17,823 nt of DNA from Actinomycetes bacterium. Lineage in GTDB: Bacteria > Actinomycetota > Acidimicrobiia > Acidimicrobiales > Palsa-688. The stretch's first letter is position 1. Every line of letters begins with the position of its first letter. Positions 15,656-17,823 of the stretch are shown here, in pieces. A program made the position numbers and the translations under genes. The stretch is from assembly GCA_021815935.1 (NCBI GenBank), contig JAKAZH010000006.1:4246-22068 (forward strand), in the 5' to 3' direction. The notes below the pieces were generated by a model that was given only the letters and a program-made list of their open reading frames with translations, searched no databases and was not told where the DNA came from.

Positions 15656-15660
15656 CTGGC

Positions 15661-16197
15661 GTGTCCAAACTTCCGGAACTGTCACCCGGTGAGTGGGCCG
15701 TTCTCGGCCTGGTGGGTGAACGCCCGACGCACGGCTTTGCCGTAGCGCAGATCCTGGCCCCGGGCGGCGAGCTCGGCTCGGTGTGGACTATGGCCAGGCC
15801 GGCCGTCTACAACGCCGTCAACAAGCTCGGCGACCTCGGGCTTGTCCGTCCGGTGTCGAGCGAGCCGGGGACCCGGGGGCCAACCCGTACTGTGGTCTCT
15901 GTCACAGACTCCGGCCGGCGGGCGCTCGCAGAGTGGCTTGATCGGCCGGCTGACCACGTCAGGGACGTCCGATCGTTGCTCCTCGTGAAGCTCGCGCTGC
16001 TGCACCGTTCCGGTTCCGATCCTGGTCGGCTGATCGCCGACCAGCAAGCAAGGCTCTTAGAGCAGGTGGAGTCCCTGTCAAGGGCACGCGACAATTCCGC
16101 CGGATTCGACAGGGTGCTAGTCGAATGGCGCCTGTCGAGCTCGAAGGCGACCGTGGAGTTCCTCGCGTGCGTCAAGGCGCTGCAAACGCCACTCTGA
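15661..16197 (+). CDS. PadR-family transcriptional regulator
   Basis: A 178-aa regulator. The winged-helix domain (about 8-92) shows the family pattern: LSPGEWAVLGLVGERPTHGF (7-26), the recognition region VWTMARPAVYNAVNKLGDLG (41-60) and the wing with SVTDSGRRALAEWL (80-93). The C-terminal part (100-178) is helical, as in the Vir_C-like dimerisation domain. GTG 15661 (MSKLPELS) is chosen over an upstream ATG 15598, which would run into the divergent hydrolase gene. PadR proteins usually repress a neighbouring gene and respond to a small, often aromatic, ligand. Here the obvious target is the divergent hydrolase and dehydrogenase, and perhaps its own gene. The ABC transporter gene downstream has its own promoter. 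Confidence 0.88.
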   Translation: MSKLPELSPGEWAVLGLVGERPTHGFAVAQILAPGGELGSVWTMARPAVYNAVNKLGDLGLVRPVSSEPGTRGPTRTVVSVTDSGRRALAEWLDRPADHVRDVRSLLLVKLALLHRSGSDPGRLIADQQARLLEQVESLSRARDNSAGFDRVLVEWRLSSSKATVEFLACVKALQTPL

Positions 16198-16205
16198 CAC
16201 CGCGG

Positions 16206-16234
16206 GTCCCGCCGACCGGGACACCGTGGGTCGG
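16206..16234 (+). terminator. GC-rich hairpin(s) after the PadR gene, possible terminator
   Basis: GTCCCG (16206-16211) and CGGGAC (16217-16222) can form a six-pair stem with a five-base loop. CCGACC (16212-16217) and GGTCGG (16229-16234) can form a different six-pair stem that excludes the first. There is no T-run after either, so a Rho-independent terminator is uncertain. Confidence 0.3.
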
Positions 16235-16251
16235 TAGTCACAGTCTGACTA
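16235..16251. promoter_or_regulatory. Inverted repeat TAGTCA-N5-TGACTA, candidate operator
   Basis: The two six-base arms are perfect complements. The site overlaps the presumed -35 box of the ABC transporter promoter, so a bound repressor would block RNA polymerase. A molybdate/tungstate-responsive or PadR regulator could be the binder; neither is shown. Confidence 0.5.
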
Positions 16252-16266
16252 TTGGAGGGCTATAGT
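16237..16266 (+). promoter_or_regulatory. Promoter of the ABC transporter genes (leaderless)
   Basis: GTCACA (16237-16242) as -35, an 18-base spacer and TATAGT (16261-16266) as -10, ending six bases before ATG 16273. This would start the transcript at the start codon. GGAGGG at 16254-16259 is 13 bases from the ATG, too far to be a normal ribosome site. Confidence 0.5.
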
Positions 16267-16272
16267 GGCGCC

Positions 16273-17244
16273 ATGTCCGACAAGCCGTCGTCGATCCCCG
16301 CAACCCGTCGACTGAGGGTTTTCGGTGCACTTGTCGGCGCGGCCGGGCTTCTGGCGTCGTGTGCTAGCGGCGTGACCAGCACGTCGGCTCCGACCAGCGT
16401 CGCAGCTTCGCCTGGCGCCCAGCCGTCGGGCACGACGTCGACGACCACGGCGCGCGGTAGCGGGCCTGTGGACGTGCTCTACGCCGGATCGCTCGTCGAC
16501 TTGATGGAGAAAGGGCTCGGCCCGGAGTTCGACGCGGCTACCGGCTACAGCTTCCAAGGCCGCTCCGGTAACGCCGGGGCGCTCGCCAACGAGATCAAGG
16601 GGAAGACTGTCGTCGGGGACGTGTTCATCGGCGCCGCTCCTGCGAACGACTTGGCGTTGGAAGGCTCGGCCAACGGGAACTGGGCGTCTTGGTACGCGAC
16701 GTTCGCGCAGTCGCCGCTCGTCATCGGCTACAACCCGGCCAGCAAGTTCGCCCAGGACTTCAAGACCATGCCTTGGTACAAGGTCCTCGCCCTCCCCGGG
16801 ATACTCGTAGGGCGAACCGATCCTGCCACCGACCCGAAAGGCGCGCTCACGGTGACCGCGCTCAAAGCCGGAGCAGCAGCGCAGGACGAGCCGGCGCTCA
16901 CACAGCTCGCTGCCAACAGCTCCAGCGTCTACCCGGAGAACACCCTCGTCGGGCGCCTCCAGGCCGGCCAGCTCGACGCCGGCTTCTTCTACTCGGTCGA
17001 AGCGACCGCAGGAAGCATCCCGACCGTCCCGCTCACCGGCGAGCCCTCCCCGCTCGCTGCGAAGTACACGATTACCGTCCTGGCCGGCGCGCCGCACCTG
17101 GCAGCGGCCGACGCGTTCGTGAAATTCCTCCTCGGGCCAACCGGCTCAGCAGATCTGGCCAAGTACGGCCTCAGCGTGGCGAGCCCTGCTCCGGTGTCGG
17201 GTACCGTCCCCCCAGCTCTGTCCGGAGTACTCTCCGGGTCTTGA
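16273..17244 (+). CDS. Molybdate/tungstate-type ABC transporter binding lipoprotein (WtpA/ModA-like)
   Basis: A 323-aa lipoprotein that captures an oxyanion outside the membrane. The signal peptide ends in a lipobox LASC (C30), followed by a Ser/Thr/Pro linker (31-67). The binding domain opens with VDVLYAGSLVDLMEKGLG, a WtpA-type start, and has GRSGNAGALANEIKG, DVFIGAAPAND, SPLVIGYNPASKFA and VGRTDPATDPKGALTVTALK, with AGFFYSVEA near the end; these match the molybdate/tungstate group rather than sugar or peptide binders. Molybdate versus tungstate cannot be decided. ATG 16273 follows a good -10 by six bases. A TTG at 16252 would add seven residues. The stop overlaps the permease start (TTGA), so the two are coupled. 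Confidence 0.87.
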   Translation: MSDKPSSIPATRRLRVFGALVGAAGLLASCASGVTSTSAPTSVAASPGAQPSGTTSTTTARGSGPVDVLYAGSLVDLMEKGLGPEFDAATGYSFQGRSGNAGALANEIKGKTVVGDVFIGAAPANDLALEGSANGNWASWYATFAQSPLVIGYNPASKFAQDFKTMPWYKVLALPGILVGRTDPATDPKGALTVTALKAGAAAQDEPALTQLAANSSSVYPENTLVGRLQAGQLDAGFFYSVEATAGSIPTVPLTGEPSPLAAKYTITVLAGAPHLAAADAFVKFLLGPTGSADLAKYGLSVASPAPVSGTVPPALSGVLSGS

Positions 17245-17823
17245 GCTCGCAGACGCAGTCAAAGACACTGTCGTGGTTAGGCGCCCTGCTGGCCGTCTAT
17301 CTTGCAGTGCCTTTGGCGGCGTTCGCAGTTCGCCTGGCAAGCTCGTCGCACAGGGGCTTCACCAATGCGGGCCTTTGGCCGGCTGTGCGAACCTCACTTG
17401 AGGCTGCGACCGTTTCGACGGCCATCGTCGCCGCAGTCGGTATCCCGCTGGCGTTCGTGCTTGCGCGCAGCACCGGGAGGATCGCAAAGGTCGTAGGCGC
17501 GATCGTGGTGCTGCCCCTCGCCCTGCCCCCGGTGATGGCCGGTATTCTCCTCGTGTACCTCTTCGGGCCGTACACGACCGTCGGGAAGCTGTTCGGTGGC
17601 CGACTCGTAAGCTCCCTCGCCGGGATCGTCGCCGCCCAGGTGTTCGTCTCGGCCCCGTTCCTGATCGTCGCAGCGCGCTCCGCGTTCGCATCGATAGACC
17701 CGTCGTTGGACGACCTCGCCGCGACACTCGGCCACGGGCGACTCGCACGATTCTGGAGGGTCAGCCTGCCGGTGGCGGACAGGGCGATCAGGGCGGGCCT
17801 GCTTCTCACGTGGCTGCGCGCAA
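17241..17823 (+). CDS. ABC transporter permease, molybdate/tungstate type (partial)
   Basis: The first 194 residues of an inner-membrane permease cut by the window end. It begins at TTG 17241, which overlaps the binding-protein stop by four bases; no other in-frame start leaves TM1 intact. Membrane segments are seen near 12-32, 55-75, 84-108 and 125-149. The cytosolic EAA loop, which contacts the ATPase, is LDDLAATLGHGRLARFWRVSLP (about 156-177, shown here only as its key residues A-T-L-G and L-P), and ends in LLTWLRA, as in ModB/WtpB proteins. The ATPase gene is expected just beyond the window. Confidence 0.87.
   Translation, partial: MSSQTQSKTLSWLGALLAVYLAVPLAAFAVRLASSSHRGFTNAGLWPAVRTSLEAATVSTAIVAAVGIPLAFVLARSTGRIAKVVGAIVVLPLALPPVMAGILLVYLFGPYTTVGKLFGGRLVSSLAGIVAAQVFVSAPFLIVAARSAFASIDPSLDDLAATLGHGRLARFWRVSLPVADRAIRAGLLLTWLRA

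Noticed and set aside
16249..17097. 282-aa minus-strand frame opposite the binding protein
   Set aside because: Arg/Glu/Gly-rich with no domain; the plus strand encodes a lipoprotein with clear family motifs.

Overview
This GC-rich window has tightly packed genes, four-base start/stop overlaps, GTG and TTG starts, and several genes whose likely -10 box lies directly before the start codon (leaderless pattern). Together with a FadE34-like fused acyl-CoA dehydrogenase and an SLGC-type L,D-transpeptidase, this suggests an actinobacterium, perhaps Acidimicrobiia or a related lineage. That placement is inference from gene content; no marker gene or rRNA is present. I found no tRNA, rRNA, CRISPR array, insertion sequence or phage gene.

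Layout. (1) 39-2603 (-): an 854-aa SEC-C motif protein with a (GAGTCC)n microsatellite coding for Ser-Glu repeats. (2) 2639-3647 (+): a GNAT acetyltransferase and a Fur-family metalloregulator. (3) 3644-7159 (-): an MFS transporter followed by acetoacetyl-CoA synthetase, a probable two-gene operon. (4) 7340-10702 (+): a five-gene membrane redox cluster: a His-rich cytochrome-b-like membrane protein, a secreted Ser/Gly-rich protein, an ApbE-type FMN transferase, a ferric-reductase-like haem membrane protein and a small ferredoxin with a C-x2-H-x2-C site. (5) 10831-12537 (+): a large L,D-transpeptidase. (6) 12534-15635 (-): a fused double acyl-CoA dehydrogenase and an alpha/beta hydrolase. (7) 15661-16197 (+): a PadR regulator divergent from the hydrolase. 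(8) 16273-end (+): a molybdate/tungstate-type ABC binding lipoprotein and the start of its permease, behind a leaderless promoter carrying a perfect inverted repeat.

How the genes may work together. Cluster 4 is the most interesting part. ApbE attaches FMN covalently to extracytoplasmic proteins, and the two membrane proteins carry paired histidines suited to haem b, so the set looks like a route from a cytosolic ferredoxin through membrane haems to an outside flavoprotein. No recognisable FMN-binding domain is encoded here; the only secreted candidate acceptor is the low-complexity protein at 8128-8673. AacS and the fused dehydrogenase point to use of ketone bodies and acyl-CoA or steroid-like side chains. 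Both convergent gene pairs (Fur/AacS and L,D-transpeptidase/dehydrogenase) overlap by exactly four bases, so each pair shares its stop region.
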